Origin: Strix aluco
Lineage: Eukaryota > Chordata > Aves > Strigiformes > Strigidae
Reading direction: 5' to 3'
NCBI RefSeq assembly: GCF_031877795.1
Contig: NC_133946.1
Location: 12,065,144-12,129,143, forward strand
Length of the DNA: 64,000 nt
Numbering within the stretch: the stretch's first letter is position 1; every line of letters starts with the position of its first letter. The notes beneath the pieces are model-generated. The model did not search any database, had not been told where the DNA came from, and saw nothing but the letters and a program-made list of their open reading frames with translations. Positions 34,501-45,820 of this stretch are shown piece by piece. Position numbers and translations under genes: made by a program.

Positions 34501-37500
34501 GGAGACAGACACACAGACAAAGGGCACCTGCCCAGCATGAGGCAGGAGTCCTCTCAGCAATTAGATCTTTTTGATCTTTATGCCCCAGGGAAGAAGGAGA
34601 GGGGAGCAAGTGTCACGTGATGTTTGAACTGGAACTCAAATAACCAACAAAGGATCTCAGTCCCTTCACAACTTCACACTAACTAGGTCAGACGACACGC
34701 AGAGCACAAGATAAACACGGTGCTACACAGCAAAGTGTCGTGTACGTGCTTCAAAACCCTCGGCCACATCTCCCACTCCAGAGGGCCAACAGGAGCAGGG
34801 GGGAACAGAGAGCTGACAGCGTGCTGCAGCACATGCTCGGATTGGTTTCTGTGCTTTAATGTTATTGCCTTCCATGTGCTTTGCAACCGGAATACAAGCT
34901 GCTAGTCAAGAGCAACAGCTTCAGAGGGACTGTCTGGGGAAATAAACAGGGAGCAGCTAAGAGTTAACAAACACGCTGCACTCCAAGTAACCACACCGCT
35001 AAGGAGAACCCAAACCAGACAAGGTCCCCACAAGGATATTTAATTTGATACTGCTTTCTCTTCCCTCCTGCAGACCCTAAGAAACTAGGTTTCCTTTTAG
35101 CACTGAAGTGTCACCCTCTTGTGAATGCAGTGAGTAACCAAGCCTCTCTAAAGAAACCTTCTAGGAGGCTCTTTTCAACCAGTTATGAGCCAGAGGACTC
35201 CCACAGTCAAAGTATATTAGAAAAAATTCCAGAAGAATGGCACTAGAGGCTTTGGGCTGAGCAAGGAACATCCTTGTTTTTCACTGGGAAGAGAGACAGA
35301 CTGTGGGAAGATCCAGTCGCCCAGACAGCTTGTGTTCTCAGCATGCTGCTACTCGGGCGAAAACGGTCCTTTAAAACAGCCACCACTTCAGCACAAAAAG
35401 GCTCATCAGAAAAGCAGGCCTTTCATTAAGAGCTTCTTCTCAGATCTGCTGGGAATCAACATATCTTACCATAAATGCAAAGCACACTGTTAAATTGAGG
35501 TTGCTATAGAAACAGATTCAAATAACAACAGCCTGTCTCCTTACCTCTGAAGTCCTAGGCTGACTAGTGCTGTCAGAAAGGACAGGGCTGGGACTGCTCC
35601 GGGGCTGGCCCTCCAGCCAGGAAATCTTCAGAGGATTATTTATCAGGCCAACTTCATTCTTCACAGCCATCTCCTAGCAATGAAAATATTCTTCCATCAC
35701 CATCTGAATTTCAGACCCCACTTCCTCACAGGTCACTAACAATCTGAAGAGTTTTTCCGTCTCAGCCTGGCCTCAAGGCCAAGCCAAGCCGGGCACAAAC
35801 AGTGAAGATTTCACAGCTGCCCTACAGGAGAAGCACCCTCTGAGGTCACTATCTGCATCAAGCAGACAGAACATATCACTGCCAGTACTTCTGACAAACA
35901 GGTCACAGACAGTTCTGGGTTTTTTGATTATTTGGATACATGAGGGAAAGAACAAGGAATAGAGACTCTCATACAGTGTAAGTTGATGGAACTACTAAAA
36001 TTAAGGATAACTGATGATTTCTGTTTCCACAGCCACATGAATTATTATAACTCATAGTGAGTCAGGACATTTTGATTTCTTTTAAACTGCAAATGCCTTA
36101 TATAACCTCAAAAACTCATTAAGACCATCTCCACAATGGGTAATTCACCTTCAGCGAGAGCTGATTAAACAGCTCAGCGCCTGCTTTTTAAAGCAGTGTC
36201 TCTTTTACATGCACAGCCTCCTTGTTTATGTGCTCTGGGTTTATGCCTCCAACTCTGCCACTCCCTTCACCCATCTGTACCTTCAGACTCTCATTACCCT
36301 TCTCCACTGCCTTAATGACAAGGCAGCGTCTCCAGGCCGTCAGTTTGCCAACCCTTCCCCCTGCAACACCCATCTTGCCCCCTCTGCCCTACACACATCT
36401 GGGGTCTCCGCCAGACTTACAGCAGCCTTAACCGTAGCAAACTCCACGACTGCACTCCCTGTCTTCCTGCTGGAGATCAACAAATTGAGCACATCACCAT
36501 ACTGTTAAGACAAAGAAAGAAAGTTAATTACAGACCTGGAAGAGACATCAAGTTCATTTATGGAATGAATGCAAAGAGAAAACGTGTTTTCACAGACGTG
36601 AGGCTTGAGCCGTCACCCTTTCTGTCTTGCACGACGCTCCCACTGATCCCAACCTGTCATAATTTCTGTCCCTCCAGGAAACAATTCTGGGGAGGCACGG
36701 AGCTACGCACATTGCTTCCAGCAAACCCCAGCGCAAGAGGCTGCTTAGCTCCGAGCCAGAGCTACAGGAGATACTTGCACCAAGGGAAAATAAAGATTGC
36801 ATGCTGGGATTAATCAGATCAAAGGCTTGTCTATTCCTGTCTCTGAACTTCCCACAGCTACCCCAGTCACAGAGCCAGACCAACTCTGATACAGGCCCCG
36901 AACCACTCAGAGTTTGCAGTTGCTCCATTTCAGCAGGAGCCCCTGCTGGGAGCAAGACGGGAACAGTTCACAGCTAATGGATCATGCTGATGGTCGCTGA
37001 AAACTGCATGAGAAAGCTGGGCAACAGAGGAGAAAATGAGCTGCTCCCGTTTGCATGCAGCTGCCCAGAATTTACTCTCCTGTCTCACACTGTTGAAAGC
37101 AGGGGAAGATCAAGTAGTAGGGAAGAGTGTCAGACAGGACCTTTTGCAGGATCTGCAACAGAACGTCTTTTGAGTATCCCCCTCTTGTCTCATCTTCTTT
37201 CCCGCATTTCCATTTGAGCTGGAAAATAAACATGACAAGTTAATTTTGTCCATGTGAACACATGTTGCCTTGCTCAATGCAGCTCCTGCCACCTGCACAC
37301 TAATCAAGTTTGCTATTTACAGTTACACTCCCAGAATTGCCAAGACAGTGATTTCAACATCAGAATGTGCAAAGGGAACAAATTATTTGGGGAACAGGGA
37401 GAAACATCGCTCACTGGAATAACACAGATCATTCTTGAAAGCATATTAATGGCTATATCAGGTTAATCAGATGTTTCCCTGTGCTTAAAGCAGAGACAAC

Positions 37501-40500
37501 TCCATTTCAGGCTCAAAAACCTAGACCAGAGAGTAAAGTGTGAGGGAGGAGGGGTATTTCCAGGGCAATGACAGGAGCTGTTCACACGCATGATGCACGT
37601 TAGACAGAGGCACTTCACCTCCACTGTACAGAGGGATGTGCCAGCTCAGCAGAGTTGGATTGTCCCTTCTGTTTTCCAAACCTGCCTAATGTTCTACCAG
37701 TTTTCACCAAACCCCAGCTTCATAAGGATTTCTTACTTTGAGTTTAGGAGTTATTTTGCCTTCTGCTCCATTTCTTTCTTGCTTGCCTGGAGAGGAGAGA
37801 GGAAAAAAAAGATGGAAGGGATGCGGGTAAAAACTCAGCTAAAGAGCATTTCGCACTAAATTCACCCTGAGAATGTACATATGGTAATAGCAAACACTTC
37901 TGGATTTCCACTGGACCACTTCAGCCCCAAAAGTCGCATGCAATGCTATCATCAGGAACTGCAGCACAGACTGAATACCGGATGTCAGCATTTCTCCCTT
38001 CTGTGATGCCCAGGCTTGCCATGAGCAAGGCCAGAAACGGCCAAGGGAAAATACAAGCAGGAGACCTGTTAGATTCTGCACCATTTTTCCCTGCAAGAAG
38101 GTCGTGCTGATAGGAACAAGCATGGAAAAATTAAGGGTTCACAAAAAAGGATAGCATAGCTGAAGAATTTAATCTGCCCCTGCAACTAAATACTTCATAA
38201 TGATGTGTTCTCATTGCAAGGATCTCAAAGTGTTTTACACTAAACAAATGCTCAACATCCCCCCCAATTCCTGATACGTGAAACTAAGTTAAGAAAGGCT
38301 AAGGTGGGCTGAATGACTGACTTACAGTCACACAGGAAAACCCTGGCGACCCCAAAAAGTTTCTGCACCTGGACCTCTGGTGGTTTTTTTTTTAAACTCA
38401 TTATATCAGTATTTTTCCTGTGAGGAAGCAACAGATATTATACTATACCCTCTGCCAGAATGAAGATGGTAGGAAGCAAGAGACAATAAATCTTCCCATT
38501 GAACTGAAAACTGAACAGCACTCTCCTTAGTTTTAAAAAGAAGAGCAGAACTTTCTGAAACATAAAACTGTATTTTAAGCCCACACAGATACAGAATATT
38601 AAAAAAGGCAATTCACTATAGAAATGTGTGGATGGGAGTGAGGTTCAAGAACACTAAAGGATGAGGTTCTGGGATTCTGGAAAAATCTCATCCCTTCCTG
38701 TATGAAGAAGACTAACTACAGCTACTGAACAGCCCATGGGAACAAGAGGGAGACAACTTCAAACACAGCAACCACCCACTGTCGCACGGCAGCACCGCAT
38801 GGAGATGTTCTCCCATTCAGTGTGTTGCTCCTTTCCTGACACATTTGTTGCTGGTCTTTGTACACACTCAGGATGAAGGCTGCATATGCCCAAGGAATAT
38901 CAGAGAATCGGATTCCAGAAAGCAAAGCCTCAGCAGTCACAGACTAAATAAAATTTTGTTCTTCACACCGTCTCTTTTGGGTGAAGGGACTAGGAATTTC
39001 AAGGGGATACAGAAGTAGTAACCCAACAACAACTATTATTTTTTTGCAAACTTGAGTCATTCCCTATTTTGAGTCTGCAACACTGCTTTAATTGTGACAG
39101 ATGAGCAGGACATGAGGCTCCCTCCAGCGTAACAGTGGGGCTCCACATCAGATTCAGTGTTTTAGAGTATTTACTGAAAAAGAGCAGTAATGACGTTGTA
39201 AAGAGTAGCACGCCACATATAGGAAAGCAACCCCACAGAAATACAATCTCTTATCCCTGAAAAAGGTGCCAAGTAGGATGCTCTGTATGGCAACGTGACT
39301 GAGGCAGGAGGCTGCAGCTGGGTGTGAGCTCCGGCTACACAAGAGCCACAGTCCCACGTGCACGTGCTTTGCTGATGGCTCCAATCTCTGCTGTTCTCAC
39401 CTTGGACATGCTGCTCCCTTTCCAGCCGGATCTGTTCTCGAATGAGTCTCTGCTGCTCCTCAAGCTGACGGGAGCCTTCTTCACGCAGGCGTATAATCTA
39501 CAGCAGAAGTAAGACAGCATGGATATCTGAGGGCACAATTCCATGGTGGGGTCATGCCAGCTAAAGACTGCCAAGGAAAGCTTTTGTCTTATACCCATCT
39601 TACACATATCTATCTATCTATCTGTATCTCTCTCTATATATATATTGTCTTATACCCCTGGGGCAACCCTCCTGTTAGTTCCCCTGTGACAGCTCCAGCA
39701 CTCACAAAACCAGACCCCTCACATTTCCAGCAACAGTCCCTACCAGCCAGCATACAACAATTAACTGCTGTTGTTGGCTGCTAAGCAAAAGGAAAGGAGC
39801 AGACAAAAAATAAAATCTCGAGGCTGACTTATTTGCTAGACTGCTACAAGATCCCCTCTACATCCTCTCTTTCACAGAGCCCATTAATCCAAAAGGCTGA
39901 AAGACTGTTATACACAGATTTGATGCATCTCATCACGTGGTTTTCATTATGGTTGTCAAGACTCTGAGCAATTCTTCTCAAAAGCAGCAGAGAAATCTAA
40001 GAATTTATCATTACTTCTTGTTCTAATGTTCTCGTTATCCTGATCTCCTCCTCTTCACTCTCACGGGTCTGGGCTTCTCGCTCTCTGGCTTCAAGATCTG
40101 CAGAGAAAGAAATAAATTAAAACAATCCAAAGAGAATTTCCACAGCTGATGCTGTTGACCAGAAGTGGATGGAAAGATCACAAACTTGGCTACACCTACA
40201 CCAAGTTCAAAGTAGAGTCCTGACAGCTCTGCTACCTCTCCTCTGCCCAGGCACATCCATGTATCAGCAGCCTTAAGTCATCAAACCCCCTAATTCCTGC
40301 CCAGAGCAGGACCCCCCCCCAGCTCTGACTGCAGGAGGCCTCTACGTCAGATGGCCGCTACGTTGTACTGAGCATAAAGACACCAGAGCCATCAAATGGA
40401 CAGCAGATTCATCAATGGTGCATTCCAGCGGTGGAAGAAATGCAGACACCCAGCTAAGGAAGACTTCAAGCCAAGAGAAAATGAAGTTTTGATTTTATTA

Positions 40501-43500
40501 CCAAGCTTTACTTTCTTTCGCTTCTCATCAAGTTTTTGTGTTCTTTCTGCAGCTTGCTTCTTCGCCTTTCTCACTTTGTCATACGCCGCCTGCCAAAGAA
40601 CCAACACAATAGTGTGAAACTGTATAAAGCAGAAGAGATAAAATGGAAAGCAGTGAATAAAGGCGAGATCAGATATTGAAACACTGTAAGGAGAGGTGAA
40701 GCATTTTCTGCTTCTTGCTAGCATTCCTCCTAAAGCGTTGGAAGTTAACACAAATATCCTGAAAACATGAGGAGAGGCCCAAGGATCTCCAGATGGAGCC
40801 TGAAAGGGTGAGGAAGTCCAGGAATAACTGCAGAGTGTACTGGAGAGAAAGTGTGACCCACCTTCAGAGGTGGCAAGAATATTCTGGTTTCCTGAACATG
40901 CCCAAAGTAGCTTTAGGGGCAGTGGTAACAGATCAGGCTTGGTTTAGAGCAAAGTTTTACAATTAAAAAGGTCTATTTAATATGAAAGATTTATTCACAA
41001 GACAGATGTTTGACTCACATGAACGTACAAGATCGATGAGCATCAGAACTCTTCAGCAGCAATAACACATCAACATTCATTTAGCACTATAGAGACTTAA
41101 GAACTGGGGTAAATTGGCAATTTCACTGGCACCTGTTTAAACCAGTTGATAACCTGTTCATCAACCTACACAGAACCTTTCTGTAGCAGGTAAAGCACAG
41201 ATAGGCACAAATGCCTGTCTTTTACTTGCAGAACACTTCTACAGGCCAGTACTGCTCTTGTTTTATAAACTAGAAAAGCTGGTATTTTTCTTCCTGCGTG
41301 GGAAGGGTTTGCTAAATACTTTTTCCTTTTTAGAATGTAGAAGCCAAAAAGTTCTTGGACACCAAAAGCTTAATTGTCCCTTGGAGAGGAGATTACAAGC
41401 TTTGCCAATGTTTGAAAAGAGGGGAGTTATTTCATGTTTTTAAATCTTATCATCTGAAATTTTAATATGCCTCCTCTCCTGAGTTTATCTGGACAGAGTT
41501 ACTTGCTCATTTTTAGTTTGTTTTTATTCTTTCCCTTCACATGTCCAGATTACTTTCAGACCCTGAGCAGTAGGCATCAACCACTTCCTTACAGCAAGAA
41601 TCCAAGCTGCATCTGGCAGCCTGCAAAGCCCTTGCAGCAAAAGGACAGAGATCACGACTATGATTCAGCTTTTCTGTTTACAGGCCTCTTGTGCCCCATG
41701 GAAAGAAAGGCTCTGAGCCTCAGCAATCACATCTAGATCTTATTTATTTGTCAGAACTTGACTGCAAGGGAACTGCAAATGCACCGTTGTCATGGGAATT
41801 TAATGCGTCCCTGAATCAGTGGTGGTTATCATTTGTTTTTTTAAATGGGATATGCCCCAGTCTAACACGTTATTAAAGACAGTATCTCACCCTTGCAGCA
41901 AACGGACAGAGCTACTCCCACCACATCAAATCAGAAAAAGCACATTTGTCCGAGTTCTTATCTGGCACCTACTATGTGATCTCACGGAGAACTACAGGGA
42001 ATAACAGATGAGACTCGCACTCATGAAGTCCCAGTCAGAGAAGAGAGCAGGCCGGGCAGAAGAGTTTCCAGTACTTCTCCAGCACGCTGGCAGAGAGTAA
42101 CACCACACAACCCCAACAGCACCAGGGGACGGGCATCCTTACCCTCGCTGCTGCATCTGTTAGCACGGCTAAGGCCTGAGACAGTTGGTGGAAGACTTCC
42201 GCTGGGAATTAGAAGAAAAAAGGGTAAGATGCAGAAAACCATGCTAGCGGCCTGGAGATGAAACAGGAAAGACAATCCCTTAGGGAAGAGACCTGCAGAA
42301 CATCAGAAAGAAGAATCATCTTTCCAAAGCATTTGTAAGCCAACTTATAGCCAAGATCACTTCAACACAAAGGACAGCATTTGTTACATAAACTTCAGTG
42401 TAAACTAAGAAACAAAAACTGGGACCAGTTAATTTTAGAAGAAGTCTTGGAAAACATGAATTCAGCAGAACCCACCTACAGAAGCGTATTAGTCAGCCTG
42501 AAATACACTGTTACAAACAAATTCTCCCTTTCATACCAATAGCATTTCAACCCAAGGTTCAAACTTTGCATTTGACATCAATATTGCTGACCCTCTTGCT
42601 GGAAGGTTACACATATAAGCTGGAGGCCTCCCCACACACTTCAAATCACTTCTCAGCCTTCTGCAGATATCAAAGCTCCCAGGCTTTCCTCTCATTGCTG
42701 CTAAATTTTTTTTTCTGGTGAAAAAATTTTCTCTATAATACGGTTATAAATTTTCAATCTATAAGACTGTAGCCCATCAAACTGGAAAAGATACAGAACT
42801 ATGTTTATCTTGAGGTGTCCTGATCAACAGCATCGCAGTTACCATCGCTGGTCGCTGCTACCTGTAGCTGCAAAACTTAAAACCAGAGTAGCTGCAGAAG
42901 CCGGACCTTGCTAACAGTTCAGGTATACTCAGCTCCACAGAGCCAGGGCCTTGTCTAACAGACAAAAATGGGCACTGCCCATAGCTGATATGATTTATAA
43001 GCTGGCTACCAAAGTTTCAACTGTGAGAGGTATGAATTAAAATAGTGACCAGCCAGTAAACACAGGGGACAGACTGGCCAAAGGTCTGGGATTCAAGTAC
43101 CACGGGGGAAGATTTTGAGAGGTGCAAATAAATTTCAGCACTGAGGTTTCTAAACCAGCATTCAACCTTAAAAACCAGAGCTCTCTAACAGCGATAAAAA
43201 TAACTCTTAGTCCTGCATATGTATACTTCCCGTGACATCTACCCAGGCATTCCCTTAATTACATGCAAAGACAGACCTCAAGTGAAGCAGAGCCACTTCC
43301 AGGAGCCTGTGCATGTCAAAACAAACACGAAGAGCTGCTTGTGTCTGCGCAGTCCCATCCTACCTGCTCTGGGATTGTCCGGGTTCTTATCTGGGTGACA
43401 AGTCAGGGCCTTCTGCCGGTACGCTTTCTTAACCTGCAAGAGCCAGAATTGAGATTTACTGGTTGGTGCTGTTTAGTCTGTGTTGAGAAAAGCAACTTGG

Positions 43501-45579
43501 AAAAAACCAAACCACTGCAGAAACAAATAATTACTATTCAGAGGGTTTATTTGGTTGTTTTTGTTGGTGGTGTTGCTTAACATACAGCATAAGTAGAAGG
43601 CTGTGGCTGAACCAGCATTCATTTGCATGACTAGATGTCCCCCAGGCCTGACAGAAAATAAAGACCATTTTGGCGTGCGATAGCTCCACTACCCCTCAGA
43701 CTGAAAGCTAAAGCAGCCTACTGTAATAGCAAGAGGCCTCTGAAAAGCTCAGTTTCCAACCTCAGTGCAGTGACTTGTCCTTTTTAATCACACTGTACTG
43801 CAAGGATACGCGTTTGAGCCCAGGACACTTAGTAGGCAGGCAGCCGCGTTTTGAACGAGGCTAAGCTTTCCAAAGCCAGAAATTTTACTTCTAGGTGCAC
43901 TGTATCACAGCAGTCAAAGCTCACGATCATCCCAAGCCAAGTCTGGTTCACCGAGACATTTTTCTAGTCAGAGGGGTACTGTGTTCTTTGCAGCTGTAAC
44001 TTTGGGACAGAGAAATACCATTTACTGCGCAACAGTTGAGTTTGGCAAGGTGAAGAATTTTTGACCAAAGACTGTTTAATCTCTTCTACACTTCAAAGAA
44101 AGATTGTTAAAAGTGACTTAGCTCAGAAAGTTGTCAATCTGAGTTCCCTCTGTCAGGGACACATCTGCACGGGAGAAAGGACAACAGCTGCTCTGTTCCT
44201 CTGCTAAAACAGGTGGAATAAGCAGTGGCCCGGCCCCACCTGGTGGACAAAGCTCTTGGAAGGGAAATGTGCAGCTGCAGCCTTCCAGGTCGAATCCTGC
44301 CTCCTGCCTAAGCAAGGCTTCTGTTAAAAAGAGGTAAGCCTCCTCCCCGTGCATCAGGCACAACTATTACAATAACTGTTCTGCGTGGCAAGGCCAGATA
44401 TGGCTTCTCCAAACAGTGAGGTTCAATTACTTTAACAGTCTTGCTCCGCTTCGCTCATCTCTTGGCCACGCTGCTCTGTGCACAAAGGGTCTTCGGGTTG
44501 TTTACAGTGTTTTACATCAAGGATTAGCAGGCACTCTAAATTACACTTGTCACTTTTTAACTCACACCATAACATCCGATCTGTAATTTTCTCCTCCTTT
44601 TCCCCCCGGTGACTAGCTCAGCGGTGAAGCTGAGGTCACCCAAAGTCTTTCAGCCCATTCAATCCCGTGTGTTACATTTGGCTTGTTCCCGTTTTGTGCT
44701 TCATGCACATGGAATTTCCAGGCAACCTCAGACACAGTTGCTGGTTATGCCCAGGCTGTAGCTTCCAAGCTTTACCTTACTGTACTGCTACTGCTCTTTA
44801 CTGCTAAGAAAAAAAGAGGAAGCCTAAGGAGGAAAATAAAAGTTTCCCCTTTATGTTTAACTTTGTCCAGTTACTAGTAGTTTTACTCAGCACCTTACTT
44901 CCCCTGAAAAAGTCACTTTCCCAGCTCAGTTGCTCAAATCTTGTGTTTAGTGTTGACTTACCAATTAAATTAAAGAGGGAAACATGTCATTCCCAACCCA
45001 CAAAATTAACAAGAGAACTTAAGGGAACGTACAGTACCTAGACCAACCTCTAACAACTGGATTTTTGGTAAACACACGAGGAGCTTTCCTTTTGAAGGCA
45101 CATAAACAAAGAGAAATATTATCCAAGACACATTTTGTAGTTCCCTCCGACTGATTTCATCCCCTCCAAAGCCAGGTCCCACCCCCCAGGCTCAAGAGGA
45201 GAAAACGGAAGGGCAAGTTGCCCACAGCAAAGCCAACACCAGGAAAAACGGACTTTCCCACTTATTAAAAGCCCCAACCGAGCACGCAGCAGCCCGGGGC
45301 AGCGGTGTCGTATTAAAACAGCGCGTGGAGCAACCGCTCAGCTCAATACCCGCAGAGCGGCAAACGCAGCCCCACGACCGAGCCGCCCTCTGCCCTCGCC
45401 GACCGCCCCCGGCGCTGAGGGGCGGGCGGGGGAGGGAAGAGAGAGGCCCCGGTCCGAGCCCCTCGGAGGCCCCGTGAGGGTTCCCGGCCCGCGGCCCTGA
45501 CCTCCTTCTCCGACGCCTTCTCGCCGACCCCCAACAGGCCGTAAAGGTCCAGCTCCAGCAGCTCCTTATCGACCGCCAT
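28450..45579 (-). CDS. DNAJC17: DNAJC17, J-domain and RRM protein, complete
   Basis: Nuclear Hsp40-family co-chaperone associated with spliceosomes and transcription control. Eleven exons join in phase to 311 codons plus TAG: 45502-45579, 43364-43433, 42143-42201, 40502-40589, 40015-40097, 39401-39497, 37737-37786, 37141-37218, 36421-36501, 35545-35673 and 28450-28572. The human protein is about 304 residues with the same order. The J domain occupies about 8-75, with the catalytic HPD at 39-41. A charged coiled coil ([17 protein letters not shown], then Glu/Arg-rich) spans about 78-158. An RRM fold spans about 188-254 ([28 protein letters not shown]). The C-terminal helix contains [20 protein letters not shown]. 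Intron 10 (6.97 kb) hosts C15orf62 on the opposite strand. No frame breaks seen. Confidence 0.97.
29835..29985. promoter_or_regulatory. CpG-rich patch upstream of C15orf62
   Basis: Local CpG density (GGCGCGCGGC, GCGGCGGACGG, CCGCGGCCACG) in an otherwise AT-balanced intron, about 350 bp upstream of a strong donor site that may end a C15orf62 leader exon. Candidate promoter; no TATA box seen. Confidence 0.4.
30334..30764 (+). other. Probable 5'-UTR intron of C15orf62
   Basis: A consensus donor GTAAGT begins at 30334. A pyrimidine-rich acceptor TTCTCCTTCCAG ends at 30764, leaving 121 nt of leader before the ATG at 30886. There is no coding evidence for the upstream exon; inferred from splice consensus only. 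Confidence 0.4.
30886..31416 (+). CDS. C15orf62: C15orf62 homologue, uncharacterised protein, intronless CDS
   Basis: 176 codons plus TGA, uninterrupted; the human protein is of similar length (about 175) and occupies the same nested position inside DNAJC17. The N-terminus ([20 protein letters not shown]) is basic and free of acidic residues after Asp2, in keeping with the mitochondrial label given to the human protein. A proline motif PPKPPRLY (76-83) is followed by SSSCPN (86-91). The middle is Ser/His-rich and poorly conserved. The C-terminal block [20 protein letters not shown] (141-160) is the best-conserved part. That block resembles the VDLGPSLLD-type segment of CDC42EP/BORG proteins, which is an inference. 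No CRIB motif was recognised. Function is unknown. Confidence 0.92.
   Translation: MDTWRRGSIKSTTFFRRFSLRRHKKLGNQVIILNQNSHTLDSDGQCQKRECLRDLKDKSDYLSCQSEQNLAKAQAPPKPPRLYLDSSSCPNIIDHTDSHSDISFSGAAHQYHKATQTQFHKDQATDCGSSEAASQNGTALPDLSDPFLSFKVDLGLSLLEDVLQTLRKQNPRDYAI
32114..32119 (+). terminator. C15orf62 poly(A) signal AATAAA (probable)
   Basis: AATAAA about 700 nt past the C15orf62 stop codon, followed by a TGTATCTGTGAC / CTTGTTGCC GT-rich region. Confidence 0.55.
35545..35673 (-). CDS. DNAJC17: DNAJC17 coding exon 10 (RRM end)
   Basis: Acceptor GCTAG|GAG, donor GAG|GTAAGG. Encodes [20 protein letters not shown], closing the RRM, then a Ser/Pro-rich linker that is poorly conserved. Confidence 0.93.
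36421..36501 (-). CDS. DNAJC17: DNAJC17 coding exon 9 (RRM core)
   Basis: Acceptor AACAG|TAT, donor GCT|GTAAGT. Encodes [19 protein letters not shown] and EFATVKAA, the central RRM strands. Confidence 0.95.
37141..37218 (-). CDS. DNAJC17: DNAJC17 coding exon 8 (RRM start)
   Basis: Acceptor TTCCAG|CTC. The donor AAG|GTCCTG is weak. Encodes [20 protein letters not shown], entering the RRM. Confidence 0.93.
37737..37786 (-). CDS. DNAJC17: DNAJC17 coding exon 7 (50-nt exon)
   Basis: Located because exons 6 and 8 do not join in phase without it. Acceptor CTCCAG|GC, donor AAA|GTAAGA. Encodes [17 protein letters not shown], corresponding to the human GKAENTEGQGTPKLK linker. It has no Met-initiated frame of its own. 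Confidence 0.88.
39401..39497 (-). CDS. DNAJC17: DNAJC17 coding exon 6 (coiled coil)
   Basis: Acceptor TGTAG|ATT, donor CAAG|GTGAGA, phase 1. Encodes [20 protein letters not shown], continuing the coiled coil. Confidence 0.95.
39607..39646. repeat. (ATCT)n (CT)n (AT)n compound microsatellite
   Basis: Four ATCT units grade into CT and then TA repeats within DNAJC17 intron 5. Confidence 0.9.
40015..40097 (-). CDS. DNAJC17: DNAJC17 coding exon 5 (coiled coil)
   Basis: Acceptor TGCAG|AT, donor GAA|GTAATG. Encodes [17 protein letters not shown] and TRTLEQE, a charged helical segment. Confidence 0.93.
40502..40589 (-). CDS. DNAJC17: DNAJC17 coding exon 4
   Basis: Acceptor GGCAG|GCG, donor CTTG|GTAATA. 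Encodes [18 protein letters not shown] and [11 protein letters not shown], identical to my recollection of the human sequence. Confidence 0.96.
42143..42201 (-). CDS. DNAJC17: DNAJC17 coding exon 3 (end of J domain)
   Basis: Acceptor CCCAG|CG, donor CGAGG|GTAAGG, phase 0. Encodes [19 protein letters not shown], matching helix III of the human J domain. Confidence 0.95.
43364..43433 (-). CDS. DNAJC17: DNAJC17 coding exon 2 (HPD motif)
   Basis: Acceptor CTGCAG|GTT, donor GCAG|GTAGGA, phase 1. Encodes [20 protein letters not shown] with the Hsp70-stimulating HPD tripeptide. Confidence 0.97.
45502..45579 (-). CDS. DNAJC17: DNAJC17 coding exon 1
   Basis: Residues 1-26, [18 protein letters not shown] and the start of J-domain helix II. 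Donor GAG|GTCAGG, phase 0. Confidence 0.95.
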
Positions 45580-45582
45580 CTC
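45571..45582 (-). promoter_or_regulatory. DNAJC17: YY1-type motif over the DNAJC17 start codon
   Basis: The minus strand reads GAGATGGCGGTC, matching the AAGATGGCGGC YY1 consensus except at two bases. The ATG of the motif is the DNAJC17 initiator. YY1 sites placed over start codons are known in housekeeping genes; use here is inferred. Confidence 0.45.
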
Positions 45583-45742
45583 AGCGCTGACCGGTTCGCC
45601 CCCCCCCGCCACCGGGCCCGCCGGGAAATGGAGTCTCCCGCCGCCGCTGCCGCCGCCCGCCCGCCGCGACACCGCAACTACACGGACCAGGGTGCACCGC
45701 GTCCCCGCCCCACCGCTCCCAGGGGCCCCCGCGGCGCGCGGG

Positions 45743-45761
45743 GCATGCTGGGAGTTGTAGT
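45743..45761 (-). promoter_or_regulatory. ZNF143/THAP11 (SBS) motif, DNAJC17 promoter
   Basis: The minus strand reads ACTACAACTCCCAGCATGC, an essentially perfect match to the ACTACAATTCCCAGAATGC-type element bound by ZNF143 and THAP11 at CpG-island promoters. It lies about 165 bp upstream of the DNAJC17 ATG. Confidence 0.75.
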
Positions 45762-45801
45762 TTTAGGCCGGATGCAGCCAGCGGGGCGGGGCGGCCCGGG
45801 G

Positions 45802-45820
45802 ACTACAACTTCCATCAGGC
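45802..45820 (+). promoter_or_regulatory. Second, degenerate ZNF143/THAP11 motif in opposite orientation
   Basis: The plus strand reads ACTACAACTTCCATCAGGC, the same element with a few substitutions, about 40 bp from the first and facing the other way. Confidence 0.55.

Larger units (their letters stand above)
28573..35544. other. DNAJC17 intron 10, host of C15orf62
   Basis: Besides the nested C15orf62 unit (about 30330-32140, + strand), it holds a small CpG-rich patch (29835-29985). No further exon, RNA gene or complete transposon was recognised between 28573 and 29834 or between 32140 and 35544. Confidence 0.65.
35674..45501. other. DNAJC17 introns 1-9
   Basis: Introns between the ten upstream exons (longest 43434-45501 and 37787-39400). 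Apart from a (TATC)n/(TA)n run at 39607-39646 I see no gene, RNA or recognisable transposon. Confidence 0.6.
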
